From Candidatus Gastranaerophilales bacterium (GTDB lineage: Bacteria > Cyanobacteriota > Vampirovibrionia > Gastranaerophilales > Gastranaerophilaceae): a DNA stretch of 61,556 nt. The notes below the pieces were generated by a model. It saw only the letters and a program-made list of their open reading frames with translations, searched no databases and had not been told where the DNA came from. The translations under genes were made by a program, and so were the position numbers. The stretch is from assembly GCA_944324135.1 (NCBI GenBank), contig CALUVE010000011.1, positions 1 to 61,556 on the forward strand. Direction: 5' to 3'. Below, one piece after another: positions 52,268-61,521 of the stretch (position 1 is the stretch's first letter; each line of letters begins with the position of its first letter).

Positions 52268-53500
52268 CTATGAGAACATATTAAATGTTTTTTCAATGTT
52301 CTTGTCGATAACGTTTTTAACTGAGTCGTATTCTGTCTGTAATGCTGTATGCTCCGTATCTAATTTTTTCAATTGTAAATCTATTTTGTTGTCTTCATTT
52401 TCAATCCGCTGCATATCTTGTTCATATTGAGCTTCAACAAGCGCAATTGCACGCTCGTCCTCTACTTCTTGAATGCAAGAGTCATCGGAAATTGATGTAG
52501 AGACAAATTCTCCGTCTTTGCTTGAATATCTTTCAAGGAGTAATTTACCCTCTCTCAGATAACGTTCAAAAGTATTACTGTCTTTTATCGGAGAGGTATC
52601 CATTGTGCTGTTCGGATCTTTGTTTATATTGTTGTCACTTGCCAGTACATAGTGGTTCGGATCAGCCTGAACCTGTGCCGCATCTGTTGTGTATGTAAAG
52701 AAATCAGATGAACTCATTTTGTAGAATAAGTTTTTCAGGAAAGTCATTTCCGGTACATTTTCTGAGTAGGCTGCTGTTTTCAAACCTGAACCGTCATTTG
52801 CTTTATCTATCTGTAAATTTCCGTAATAAGCCTCTGTCAAAGCAACAGCGTAATCGTATAATTCGCGCTGCTCTTGAGTTGTACCATCATAGGTTAGAGG
52901 GATTTTTTCTTCATTACCGTCAGCATCTTCCACAACTGCTACAGGACATCCTGTGTTTGCCTGCCAGTCATAATCTACGCTGTGCTCCTCATCACCGTAA
53001 TGTATATCTACTGATGTCAGATATTTATCCCATGCTTCATGGATTTTTTTAACGGCTTTTTCTGTTTCAGGATTTGTGTCTTTTCCGTTTTCGATGACTT
53101 CGTCATCTTTTGTAACACTTATGTCTGCAATAGTAAATCCTAATGCCTGCATAAATTTGTTAATATCACCGTTGCCGTTAATGAATGCTTCTGCCTGCTC
53201 AGATGTAACAAGAACTTTTCCTTTTGTGTCTGTTACACAATACTGCAAGCCGCCTGCAATTTTGCCATACCCTGACATCAAAGTGTAGTTGATATCTTCA
53301 TAAACCTCTTGAGAACCGTTAAAACCTGTCAGTACCGTTAGTTTGGTCTGATTCAAAGCTTCATTATAGTCAGCATTCAACTGCTCTGTCTGGTTTGCAA
53401 GGCTTATTTTTGTAAATGATAAACTTTGCCCGGAATTCTCGTTATCCGTCAAACGAGCAGTTATACTAAGAAGTCTGGCTTGTGATGCTGCCATTCCCAT
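52268..53500 (-). CDS. Possible export substrate with hook-like N-terminus
   Basis: A 410-residue protein of unknown function. Its first residues MGMAASQARLLSITARLTDN lack a Sec signal and resemble the amphipathic N-termini of flagellar axial proteins, followed by NQTEQLNADYNEALNQTKLTVLTG. The C-terminal 70 residues form a long predicted coiled coil (EDERAIALVEAQYEQDMQRI to KNVIDKNIEKTFNMF). The middle is polar and acidic. Helical ends around a variable middle are the plan of flagellin- and hook-associated proteins, so it may be exported by the type III gate encoded at 21.6-25.6 kb. This is inference. Confidence 0.75.
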   Translation of the reverse strand: MGMAASQARLLSITARLTDNENSGQSLSFTKISLANQTEQLNADYNEALNQTKLTVLTGFNGSQEVYEDINYTLMSGYGKIAGGLQYCVTDTKGKVLVTSEQAEAFINGNGDINKFMQALGFTIADISVTKDDEVIENGKDTNPETEKAVKKIHEAWDKYLTSVDIHYGDEEHSVDYDWQANTGCPVAVVEDADGNEEKIPLTYDGTTQEQRELYDYAVALTEAYYGNLQIDKANDGSGLKTAAYSENVPEMTFLKNLFYKMSSSDFFTYTTDAAQVQADPNHYVLASDNNINKDPNSTMDTSPIKDSNTFERYLREGKLLLERYSSKDGEFVSTSISDDSCIQEVEDERAIALVEAQYEQDMQRIENEDNKIDLQLKKLDTEHTALQTEYDSVKNVIDKNIEKTFNMFS

Positions 53501-53620
53501 AGCTTGTTTCGGTCCTTTCGTTATGTCGTAACTTTTATACTATCTTATACGACATTTTTGCGAAAAAACTTTAATGCGTGGAATGGAATATTAACTTTTT
53601 GTTACAAAATCATCAACAAA

Positions 53621-53797
53621 TTAATTGTTGTGTTTTGCATCCTTGTCTGCACCCGGAAAGAGCCCCATTACAATCTGGTCAGCAAGTATTGTGTCTGTAC
53701 CTGCGAAAAATGAACCCAGACAGTTCAGAAATTTTGCTCCGAAAGCCTGAGTCTTTCCAGACTCATTCGTGTTTTGTACTTTCAAATTTGTCTTCAT
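53621..53797 (-). CDS. Small protein with TQAFGAKF motif
   Basis: A 58-residue hypothetical protein. The start ATG 53797 has AGGA about 10 nt upstream; the longer frame adds 12 doubtful residues. It has KTNLKVQNTNESGKTQAFGAKFL at its beginning, loosely like the VSFRG/VSFQG N-termini of other genes here, followed by a small hydrophobic stretch (about 28-48) and a polar tail. It is on the same strand as the export-substrate candidate downstream. Confidence 0.5.
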   Translation of the reverse strand: MKTNLKVQNTNESGKTQAFGAKFLNCLGSFFAGTDTILADQIVMGLFPGADKDAKHNN

Positions 53798-53880
53798 AAT
53801 TTCAATCCTAACTTTTACCATATATTTAAACAATTAAAACGTAGAGAAATTGCCTCTTTTTACGTTTTGGGGTGAGTTTA

Positions 53881-53908
53881 TTTTACAAAAATTAATATTT
53901 TTGTAAAA
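53881..53908. repeat. Perfect 28-bp AT-rich palindrome
   Basis: TTTTACAAAAAT-TAAT-ATTTTTGTAAAA is a perfect 12-bp inverted repeat between the small TQAFGAKF gene and the end of ileS. Possible operator. Confidence 0.55.
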
Positions 53909-53923
53909 TTTTTGGGGTCAAAA

Positions 53924-53957
53924 CAGACGGCAACATTAACTGTTTCCATCTGCTTTT
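53924..53957 (-). terminator. Terminator-like hairpin downstream of ileS
   Basis: On the minus strand CAGATGG pairs with CCGTCTG (one wobble pair) around a 15-nt loop, followed by TTTTG. On the plus strand the stem is followed by CTTTTTATTTTT, so it may work better in that direction. Confidence 0.5.
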
Positions 53958-53983
53958 TATTTTTAATTTTTTAATCTCCTATT

Positions 53984-56818
53984 TTATGTATTAATCGCTT
54001 CGTAACATTCATCACAAATCGTTTCGAAACCGGAGTGTGAACCGAGTTTGCGGTATTTCCAGCAGCGTTCGCATTTCTCGCCTTCTGCTTTAGTTACCCA
54101 TACGGTGAATCCGTCTTCGTCATGTTCATTCAGAACGTTATCAGGGGCTTCATCACACACATAAGCCTGTGATGTGATGAATATATTGCACAGTTCATTT
54201 TCATTAGCTTTCAACACTTCTGCATCTTCAGCTTTGATATGAACAGCAACTTCAAGAGAGCTGCCTACTTTTTTATCTGCTCTCAGGGGTTCAATTGCAC
54301 GTGTTACGACTTCACGCGCTTTTAAGATTTTTGTAAATTCTTCATCAAGTTTATCATTTTTCCATTGCGGATTAGGTTTTGCCCAATCGGAAAGAAGGAT
54401 ACTTTCCAGACCGCCGCGCTGGCATTCAGGAACATTCTGCCAGATATCTTCTGCCTGGTGCGGCATAACCGGAGTTAAAATTCTGACCAGTGCCTGCAGT
54501 GTTTCATAAAGAACTGTCTGGCATGCTCTTCTTGAAAGCGATTTTTTACCTGCAGTGTAGAGTCTGTCTTTTACAATATCAAGATAGAATGCACTCAGGT
54601 CAACTGCTGCAAAGTTTTGCAGGTGCTGGAAGTATTTATAAAATTCGTAATTTTCAAATGCTTCCGTTACATTTTCTATTAAGTTGTTGAGTTTGTGGAG
54701 TGCAAACTTGTCTATATTTTTCAAATCTTCATAACGGACATAATCAACAGCAGGGTCAAAATCAAACAGGTTGCCAAGTAAAAATCTTGCTGTATTTCTT
54801 GTCTTTTTAAATATTTCAACGAGCTGTTTAATGATGTTATCACCGATTTTGGTATCGTTTCTGTAGTCAACTGAAGCTGCCCAGAGTCTCAGGATATCAG
54901 CACCGTAATTCTTGATAATATCATCAGGTCTGATGTAGTTGCCGAGAGATTTGGACATTTTTCTTCCGTCCTCTCCGAATACAAATCCGTGGGTCAAAAC
55001 TGTTTTATAAGGCGCTTTACCTTGAGTTGCAATAGACGTCAGAAGTGAGGACTGGAACCAGCCTCTATGCTGGTCGGAACCCTCCAGATACATCTCAACA
55101 GGAGTATGTCCGAGTTGTTCTGAGCGTTTTTCTACAACAGCACGCCAGGTTATGCCGGAATCAAACCAGACATCCATGATGTCATTTTCTTTACGGAAGT
55201 GGGTTTTGCCGCATTTAGGACATACAAAACCTTTCGGAAGAAGTTCTTCTGCTGAATATTTTACCCAGGCATCGGAGCTTTCTTTTTCAAAGATTTTCGC
55301 TACATTTTCGATAGTTTCGTCAGTGACAATTGTTTCTCCGCAATCTTCACAATAGAATACAGGGATAGGAACGCCCCATGCTCTTTGACGGGAAATACAC
55401 CAGTCAGAACGGCTTTCTACCATGTTGGAAATTCTGTTTTGACCGCTTGCCGGAATCCATTTGACATTTTTAATTGCATCCAGTGTTTGTGCACGGAATT
55501 TGTCTACTTTGACAAACCATTGCGGGGTAGCACGGTAGATGACAGGATTTTTACATCTCCAGCAGTGCGGATAGCTGTGCTGAATATCCTGCTGCATAAG
55601 CAAGGCTCCGCTGTTTTGTAGTTTTTCTATAACTATTTTGTTTCCTTTGTAATAAGGAACGCCTTCTAAATCTTTGTCCTGAACAGCATCAGTCCATACT
55701 CCGCGGCTGTCAAGAGGTGAAAATACTTCTATACCGTAGCGGCAGCCTACTTCATAGTCCTCAAGACCATGACCAGGGGCGGTGTGTACAGAACCGGTAC
55801 CGGCATCAAGCGTAACGTGTTCACCTAAAATTATCGGTGATTTTCTGCCGGCAAGCGGGTGTATTGTGTTTAGAAGTTCAAGTTCTTTTCCTGTTACAGA
55901 ACCGAGGACTTTGATGTCTTTTTCTTCCCATTCAACATCTGAAAGGAAAGCACCTAAAAGTTCTTGTGCTGCTACATACACATCCCCTTTGTATTCAAAG
56001 AATGTATATTCAAAATTCGGGTGCATGGATATTGCCATGTTTGACGGAATTGTCCAAGGGGTTGTTGTCCAGATGACTGCGTATATATTCTTATCTTTAA
56101 GCTGAGAGGAGCGAAGAATTTCTGAAATTTTTAATGTTGATTCTTCGTCAAACTTAAATCTTACATATATAGAAGTAGAAGTATGGTCAGCGTATTCAAC
56201 TTCAGCTTCGGCAAGGGCAGTTTCGCATGATGCACACCAGTAAACCGGTTTCATACCTTTTTCGACGTAACCTTTTTTATACATTTCGCCGAAAACTCTG
56301 ACCTGTTCTGCTTCAAATGCCGGGTCTATTGTCAAATAAGGATGTTCCCAGTCACCCCAGACACCGAGGCGTTTAAATTCTGATTCTTGACCTTTGAGGT
56401 TTTTGTGTGCAAATTCTCTGCATTTTGCTCTAAGTTCTGCCGGTGTCAAAGCGCTTCTGCCGCCTTTAATATTTTTTACAACAGCATTTTCAATAGGCAG
56501 ACCGTGTCCGTCGTAGCCCGGAACGTAAGGAGCATAGCAGCCAGATTGCGATTTGTATTTAATCAAAATATCTTTAAGGATTTTATTTAAAGCAGTACCT
56601 ACGTGAATTTTTTCGGAACTCAAATATGGAGGTCCGTCATGGAGTACAAATTTATTTGCTTTATCTCTTTGAGCAATATTTTTTTCATAAATTTTATTTT
56701 CTTCCCAGAATTTTTGGGTAGAAATTTCTTTAACTGTTGCGTTGGCGCGCATTTCCAGTGTGGTTTGAGGTAAATTCAAGGTATCTTTGTATTCTACTTT
56801 TGTTTCTGTATTGCTCAT
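53984..56818 (-). CDS. ileS: Isoleucyl-tRNA synthetase
   Basis: A 944-residue class I synthetase. The HIGH-type motif is KIHVGTALNK with HDGPPYLSSE before it, and the KMSKS loop is DGRKMSKSLGN. The CP1 editing domain (about 180-400) keeps WTTTPWTIPSNMAI. The C-terminal zinc-binding domain has CERCWKYR and CDECYEAI (two Cys pairs). The bacterial type is clear from length and zinc site. A dicarboxylate symporter gene lies 5 nt upstream on the same strand. Confidence 0.98.
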   Translation of the reverse strand: MSNTETKVEYKDTLNLPQTTLEMRANATVKEISTQKFWEENKIYEKNIAQRDKANKFVLHDGPPYLSSEKIHVGTALNKILKDILIKYKSQSGCYAPYVPGYDGHGLPIENAVVKNIKGGRSALTPAELRAKCREFAHKNLKGQESEFKRLGVWGDWEHPYLTIDPAFEAEQVRVFGEMYKKGYVEKGMKPVYWCASCETALAEAEVEYADHTSTSIYVRFKFDEESTLKISEILRSSQLKDKNIYAVIWTTTPWTIPSNMAISMHPNFEYTFFEYKGDVYVAAQELLGAFLSDVEWEEKDIKVLGSVTGKELELLNTIHPLAGRKSPIILGEHVTLDAGTGSVHTAPGHGLEDYEVGCRYGIEVFSPLDSRGVWTDAVQDKDLEGVPYYKGNKIVIEKLQNSGALLMQQDIQHSYPHCWRCKNPVIYRATPQWFVKVDKFRAQTLDAIKNVKWIPASGQNRISNMVESRSDWCISRQRAWGVPIPVFYCEDCGETIVTDETIENVAKIFEKESSDAWVKYSAEELLPKGFVCPKCGKTHFRKENDIMDVWFDSGITWRAVVEKRSEQLGHTPVEMYLEGSDQHRGWFQSSLLTSIATQGKAPYKTVLTHGFVFGEDGRKMSKSLGNYIRPDDIIKNYGADILRLWAASVDYRNDTKIGDNIIKQLVEIFKKTRNTARFLLGNLFDFDPAVDYVRYEDLKNIDKFALHKLNNLIENVTEAFENYEFYKYFQHLQNFAAVDLSAFYLDIVKDRLYTAGKKSLSRRACQTVLYETLQALVRILTPVMPHQAEDIWQNVPECQRGGLESILLSDWAKPNPQWKNDKLDEEFTKILKAREVVTRAIEPLRADKKVGSSLEVAVHIKAEDAEVLKANENELCNIFITSQAYVCDEAPDNVLNEHDEDGFTVWVTKAEGEKCERCWKYRKLGSHSGFETICDECYEAINT

Positions 56819-56823
56819 TTCCC

Positions 56824-58197
56824 CTATCCTTCTTCAATATTTTCCTTAACTGTTTCTGTTGTATCATTAAAATGATGCTTTGTACATATTTCTTTAATAT
56901 TTTTTAAATGGGACAAGTTTAAATCCAACTTATCGTTATTAGATTCTACTATAAAATTTTTCATTTTGTCATAATTAAATTCATTTTCCCATCTTGCAAT
57001 AACAACGGTTGCAACGCAATTACCGATGAGGTTAACCGTTGTCCTGCCCATGTCGAGAATCTGGTCTATCCCGAGAAGTATAGCTACCCCGAGTATCGGG
57101 ATATTAAAACTTGCAAGAGTACCGGCAAGGACTATAAGTGAAACTCTCGGCACGCCGGCAACCCCTTTACTTGTCAGCATCAGTGCAAGCATAATTACTA
57201 TCTGCTGGTTCAAATCAAGATTAATTCCTACAATCTGGGAAGAGAATATAACAGCCATTGCAAGATAAAGGGTACTTCCGTCGAGGTTAAAAGTATAACC
57301 TGTCGGCATTACAAAACCTACAATATTTTTCGGTACCCCAAACCGCTCCATAATTTCCATTGCTTTCGGAAAAGCTGCCTCTGAGCTTGCTGTGGTAAAG
57401 GCTAAAAATGCAGGTTCCTGAAGAGCCTTTATTAAATTTCTAAAAGATATTTTGACAATTTTGCAAACTATGAGTAAAACCAGCAGTACAAAAACCGCAA
57501 GTGCAATGTATAAAGCGCCGATAATTTTTGCATAATTTTTCAAGACAGAAAGTCCGTTTGCGCCAACAGTTGATGCGATAGCCCCGAATATACCGAGCGG
57601 AGCAAAATACATAACATACTCCGTGAACTTAAACATAATTTGCGAAACTGAATTCAACACATCGAGAACAGGTCTTGCAGCTTTTCCGACAGCACATATT
57701 GCAAGTGCAAAGAAAATCGAAAACACAACAATCTGCAGCAAATTTCCCTGCGCCATTGCGTCAATTATGCTGGTTGGAAAAATATTTGTTACCATTTCTC
57801 CGACAGAGGTATGAGCCTGTGTCGCAGCCATAAGTCCTGCTTCTTGCATCTGTATTGCATCAGGCGTGGTGCCGGACACAAATCCGACTCCGGGCTTAAA
57901 TACATTAGCCATGAACAACCCGATAATCAGAGCGAGTGTTGTTACGACTTCAAAATAAATAATAGTTTTTATGCCGATTTTTCCGAGGCTTTTGGCATCA
58001 CCGTGCCCGGCTATTCCGATGACAAGTGTCGCAAACAACAGCGGGGCTATAATCATTTTGACCATTCTAAGAAATATAGCAGCAAGCGGGCGCATTCTGA
58101 CCGCAAATTCAGGGGCAAAATGACCTACCAGTATACCCAGTATCAGGGCTATAAATATCAACGCTGTAAGTCTTGAATGTTTCATTGGTATAAACAT
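56824..58197 (-). CDS. Dicarboxylate/amino acid:cation symporter (DAACS family)
   Basis: A 457-residue membrane carrier related to GltP/DctA. It has the usual eight helices and two hairpins, with FLRMVKMIIAPLLFATLVIG near the start, the serine-rich FTTASSEAAFPKAMEIMERFGVP, MPTGYTFNLDGSTLY and the conserved GIDQILDMGRTTVNLIGN. The last motif contains the substrate-binding DxxRTTxN. Such carriers import glutamate, aspartate, malate, fumarate or succinate with Na+ or H+. A hydrophilic C-terminal extension of about 50 residues is present. ATG 58185 is an alternative start. Confidence 0.92.
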   Translation of the reverse strand: MFIPMKHSRLTALIFIALILGILVGHFAPEFAVRMRPLAAIFLRMVKMIIAPLLFATLVIGIAGHGDAKSLGKIGIKTIIYFEVVTTLALIIGLFMANVFKPGVGFVSGTTPDAIQMQEAGLMAATQAHTSVGEMVTNIFPTSIIDAMAQGNLLQIVVFSIFFALAICAVGKAARPVLDVLNSVSQIMFKFTEYVMYFAPLGIFGAIASTVGANGLSVLKNYAKIIGALYIALAVFVLLVLLIVCKIVKISFRNLIKALQEPAFLAFTTASSEAAFPKAMEIMERFGVPKNIVGFVMPTGYTFNLDGSTLYLAMAVIFSSQIVGINLDLNQQIVIMLALMLTSKGVAGVPRVSLIVLAGTLASFNIPILGVAILLGIDQILDMGRTTVNLIGNCVATVVIARWENEFNYDKMKNFIVESNNDKLDLNLSHLKNIKEICTKHHFNDTTETVKENIEEG

Positions 58198-58316
58198 TAT
58201 ATATTAAACATGATGAATGCAAAATTTTAAAAAAAATTTTGGTTACATTTCGTAAATCTTTTATTTTTCCATTGCCATGACCATATAAATTGATGTAAGA
58301 TAATTGAAAAGACATG

Positions 58317-58345
58317 TTGTTAAAAGGCATGCACGTTACTATAAA
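58317..58345 (+). promoter_or_regulatory. Promoter of nrdJ
   Basis: TTGTTA (58317-58322), a 17-bp spacer and TATAAA (58340-58345), about 40 nt before the start. No NrdR box pair or cobalamin riboswitch was recognised between it and the gene. Confidence 0.65.
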
Positions 58346-58383
58346 AATAAGGGATAGAGAAATAATACACAATGGAGGTTAAT

Positions 58384-60357
58384 GTGAATACATTAGATGA
58401 AAGTTTGACCCTGTCGGAAAACGCAATTAAAGTTCTGGAAAAAAGATATTTGAAGAGAGACAAAGACGGCAATTGTGTTGAAAAACCTGCAGATATGTTC
58501 AGACGTGTAGCTGATGCGATAGCCGCCGGAGATTTAAAATACGGTGCATCGGCAGATGAGGTTAAAAAATTATCAGACAGATTTTATAACGCAATTACAC
58601 ACAGATATTTTATGCCGAACTCTCCGACATTAATGAATGCAGGCAGAGAACTCGGACAGCTGGCAGCATGTTTTGTTCTTCCGGTTGAAGACTCTCTTGA
58701 AAGTATCTTTGAAACTATTAAAAATACCGCCTTGATACACAAATCAGGCGGCGGCACAGGTTTTTCTTTCTCAAGGCTCAGACCGAAAAACAGTGTAGTA
58801 CGTTCTACAATGGGTGTTTCTTCAGGGCCTGTTTCATTTATGGAAGTATTCAATGCTGCTACAGAAGCTGTTAAACAGGGCGGAACAAGACGCGGTGCAA
58901 ATATGGGTATCCTCAGAGTTGACCACCCTGACATTCTTGACTTTATTGAATGTAAATCCGATAACAACAAACTCAACAATTTCAACATATCAATAGCAGT
59001 GACTGACAAGTTTATGGAAGCTTACAAAAACGGCACTGATTATGATCTGGTTAACCCGCAGAATAATCAGGTTGTAGGAAGATTAAGCGCTAAAAAAGTA
59101 TTTGATATGATTGTTGACGGCGCTTGGAGAAACGGTGAACCGGGTATTGTATTTATCGACAAAATGAATGCAGACAACCCTACTCCATTAATCGGTGAAA
59201 TTGAATCAACAAACCCTTGCGGTGAAGTTCCGCTCTTGCCGTATGAAGCTTGTAACCTTGGTTCTATCAACCTCGGCTTGATGGTAAAAGACGGTAAAGT
59301 TGACTGGGATTTGCTCGCTGATACAACAAGAACAGCTATTAGATTTTTGGACAACGTAATAGCCGTTAATAACTATCCGCTCCCGCAAATTTCTGAAATG
59401 GTTCAAAACAACAGAAAAATCGGTTTGGGCGTTATGGGCTGGGCTGATATGCTTATGAAAATGGGTATTTCCTACAACTCCACAGAGGGTACAAAACTTG
59501 CGGCTCAGGTTATGGAATTTATAGATTACGAATCTAAATGCGAATCTATAGAACTTTCAAAAGAAAGAGGCAGATTTAATAACTTCAAAGGCAGCGTATA
59601 TGACCGCAAAGATTACCTCTACAACAAATACAAAGGTAAATCAGCAGGTATAGTTTCCGATGAACAGTGGAAAGAACTTGATGAACAGATTGAAAAATAC
59701 GGTATCAGAAACGCAACTACAACATGTATTGCACCAACCGGTACAATTTCAATGATAGCATCAGCATCAGGCGGTGTTGAACCTCTGTTCGGGCTGGTAT
59801 TCTCAAGATTGATTATGGACGGCACTGAAATGCTTGAAGTTAACCCAATCTTCAAAGATTACATGATTCAGCACGGACTTTATTCCGAAGATTTGATGAA
59901 AAAGATTGCAAAAGACGGTTCTATCGCGCATGTTGACGGTATTGCCAATGAAATCAAACATATTTTTGCAACCGCACACGATGTATCACCTTACTGGCAT
60001 GTCAAAATGCAAGCTGCATTCCAGCTGCACACAGACAACGCGGTTTCCAAAACAGTTAACTTTGAGGAGCACGCCACCCGTGATGATATCAAAGAGGCAT
60101 ACATTCTTGCATATGAAAACAACCTTAAAGGGATTACTGTTTACAGAAACAACAGCCGTCAGTTCCAGCCGATGAACCTTGATGCTAAAAAGAAAGAAGA
60201 ACCGAAAGTTGAAGTTCAGCCGGTAGTTGAAGAAGTAAAAGACGAAGAGCCGACAGGCGAAATAAAAACAGTTAAATGCCCTGAATGCGGAAATGAAATC
60301 CAGATGGCAGAGGGATGCTTTATCTGTTTGAAATGCGGATATTCAGGTTGTTCATAA
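58384..60357 (+). CDS. nrdJ: Adenosylcobalamin-dependent (class II) ribonucleotide reductase
   Basis: A 657-residue reductase making deoxyribonucleotides. The GTG start at 58384 is favoured because GGAGG lies 5 nt upstream; the ATG at 58372 overlaps that site. Catalytic features are [25 protein letters not shown] with the first active-site Cys, [37 protein letters not shown] with the radical Cys and Glu, and [20 protein letters not shown]. The C-terminus is a zinc ribbon (CPECGNEI and CLKCGYSGC) that also carries a redox Cys pair. It is somewhat shorter than most NrdJ proteins. Cobalamin dependence links it to the corrinoid genes here. Confidence 0.95.
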   Translation: MNTLDESLTLSENAIKVLEKRYLKRDKDGNCVEKPADMFRRVADAIAAGDLKYGASADEVKKLSDRFYNAITHRYFMPNSPTLMNAGRELGQLAACFVLPVEDSLESIFETIKNTALIHKSGGGTGFSFSRLRPKNSVVRSTMGVSSGPVSFMEVFNAATEAVKQGGTRRGANMGILRVDHPDILDFIECKSDNNKLNNFNISIAVTDKFMEAYKNGTDYDLVNPQNNQVVGRLSAKKVFDMIVDGAWRNGEPGIVFIDKMNADNPTPLIGEIESTNPCGEVPLLPYEACNLGSINLGLMVKDGKVDWDLLADTTRTAIRFLDNVIAVNNYPLPQISEMVQNNRKIGLGVMGWADMLMKMGISYNSTEGTKLAAQVMEFIDYESKCESIELSKERGRFNNFKGSVYDRKDYLYNKYKGKSAGIVSDEQWKELDEQIEKYGIRNATTTCIAPTGTISMIASASGGVEPLFGLVFSRLIMDGTEMLEVNPIFKDYMIQHGLYSEDLMKKIAKDGSIAHVDGIANEIKHIFATAHDVSPYWHVKMQAAFQLHTDNAVSKTVNFEEHATRDDIKEAYILAYENNLKGITVYRNNSRQFQPMNLDAKKKEEPKVEVQPVVEEVKDEEPTGEIKTVKCPECGNEIQMAEGCFICLKCGYSGCS

Positions 60358-60387
60358 GAAGAGTGAATAACTTGGAATAAATCTTTT

Positions 60388-60425
60388 ACATAGCTCTCAC
60401 CTTATCAGGCGGGGGCTATGTTTTT
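60388..60425 (+). terminator. Terminator of nrdJ
   Basis: ACATAGC (60388-60394) pairs with GCTATGT (60415-60421), followed by TTTTT. Confidence 0.75.
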
Positions 60426-60442
60426 CTCCCCACTCCATGGGG

Positions 60443-60476
60443 GCAAACATAATGTTTGCATCAACACTATTTCCGC
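60443..60476. repeat. Palindromic repeat with conserved tail, copy 4
   Basis: GCAAACAT-A-ATGTTTGC followed by ATCAACACTATTTCCGCA. It is identical over its length to the copy at 61522-61556 and nearly identical to the reverse complement at about 4173-4206. Confidence 0.85.
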
Positions 60477-60516
60477 ATATTGAAAGCCTTTCTATATTTC
60501 TGTTATAATAAAAATA

Positions 60517-61335
60517 ATGATTTCAATAATTACAGCAAGTTACAATTACGAAGAGTACATAAAACCTGCAATTGAATCCGTATTGGCGCAGGATTATTCT
60601 GACTGGGAGCTGATTATAGTAGACGATTGCTCGACTGATAACTCAATTAAAGTAATTGAGAGTTTTCAAGACTCGCGTATAAAACTCATCAAAAATGAGA
60701 AAAATCTCGGGCTGAAACAAACGCTTTTGAAAGGTATAGAAAACGCATCAGGCGAATATATCGCGTTTTTAGAAAGCGATGACATCTGGCGTTTGGATTA
60801 CCTTTCTAAAAAGAAAGCTGTGGCAGAAAAGTTTCCTGATGCAGCACTTATATTTAATGATGTAGAGTTATTTGGTGACGATAGAAAAGTCAGCAGAGTT
60901 CAAAAAATTTTCCGGCAAAATAACGAATTTTTATCAAGATTCACGTATCCAAAGAACCTTTTTAAATATCTGAACGTGCAGAACAGAATCCTTACGTTTT
61001 CTGCCGTAATGATTAAAAAGTCAATGCTTAATCCTGAATACTTTAACACTCCGGCAGACAAGCTGCTAGACTGGTGGCTTTATATCCATCTTGCAGAAAA
61101 TAACGATTTTTACTACATTCCGGAAAAGTTGACCGGATGGCGTCTGCATCCGAAAAGTTACATAACCGCCAAAAAATCCCGCCCCTGCCTGATAAATATT
61201 GAGGCATATTTTGATATTTATAAAACGCAGAAGAAAAATCTCGGGCTTTTGTTGTTTATAGGTTTTACTATTATCCTATCCGGTTTGTATTTTATCAGGA
61301 AGCAAATCAGAAAAGTACTGATGATAGGAACATGA
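60517..61335 (+). CDS. Family 2 glycosyltransferase with C-terminal membrane helix
   Basis: A 272-residue GT-A fold enzyme. MISIITASYNYEEYIKPAIE and LIIVDDCSTDNS are the nucleotide-binding strands, and FLESDDIW (about 88-95) holds the metal-binding Asp pair. A hydrophobic helix near the C-terminus (about 244-260, LLLFIGFTIILSGLYFI) should anchor it in the membrane. It lacks a clear ribosome binding site. It lies alone between two copies of the palindromic repeat, which suggests that it was acquired or moved with them. It probably acts in surface polysaccharide or O-antigen synthesis. Confidence 0.87.
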   Translation: MISIITASYNYEEYIKPAIESVLAQDYSDWELIIVDDCSTDNSIKVIESFQDSRIKLIKNEKNLGLKQTLLKGIENASGEYIAFLESDDIWRLDYLSKKKAVAEKFPDAALIFNDVELFGDDRKVSRVQKIFRQNNEFLSRFTYPKNLFKYLNVQNRILTFSAVMIKKSMLNPEYFNTPADKLLDWWLYIHLAENNDFYYIPEKLTGWRLHPKSYITAKKSRPCLINIEAYFDIYKTQKKNLGLLLFIGFTIILSGLYFIRKQIRKVLMIGT

Positions 61336-61340
61336 TAAAA

Positions 61341-61451
61341 AACTTTTGCATAGAATTTGACAAGCTAAGACCCTGCGGGAAACCGGACATTTTTCACAAA
61401 ATCAAAGATTTTGGAAAAAGTAGTCAAACAAGTTCAGGGTGACAAAATATC
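61341..61451 (+). repeat. Dispersed repeat, right copy, split by about 60 nt
   Basis: AACTTTTGCATAGAATTTGACAAGCT...GACCCTG (61341-61375) and CAGGGTGACAAAATATC (61435-61451) match the reverse complement of 3687-3747. The intervening part (61376-61434) is not in the left copy. Confidence 0.7.
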
Positions 61452-61521
61452 GCCCCTCTACCGCAAGGGGCGAGAGGAATTTTTAGTTCCTCCCCACTCC
61501 GTGGGGGCGGCTAGGTGGGGG
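61452..61521 (+). repeat. GC-rich hairpin repeat block
   Basis: GCCCCT/AGGGGC and CCCCAC/GTGGGG inverted pairs, related to the GC-rich block at about 3960-4090 and to the short block before 60443. Confidence 0.55.

Noticed and set aside
58198-58383. Cobalamin riboswitch before nrdJ
   Set aside because: A B12 riboswitch would need about 180-200 nt with a B12 box; a promoter lies only about 40 nt before the start and no B12 box is seen.
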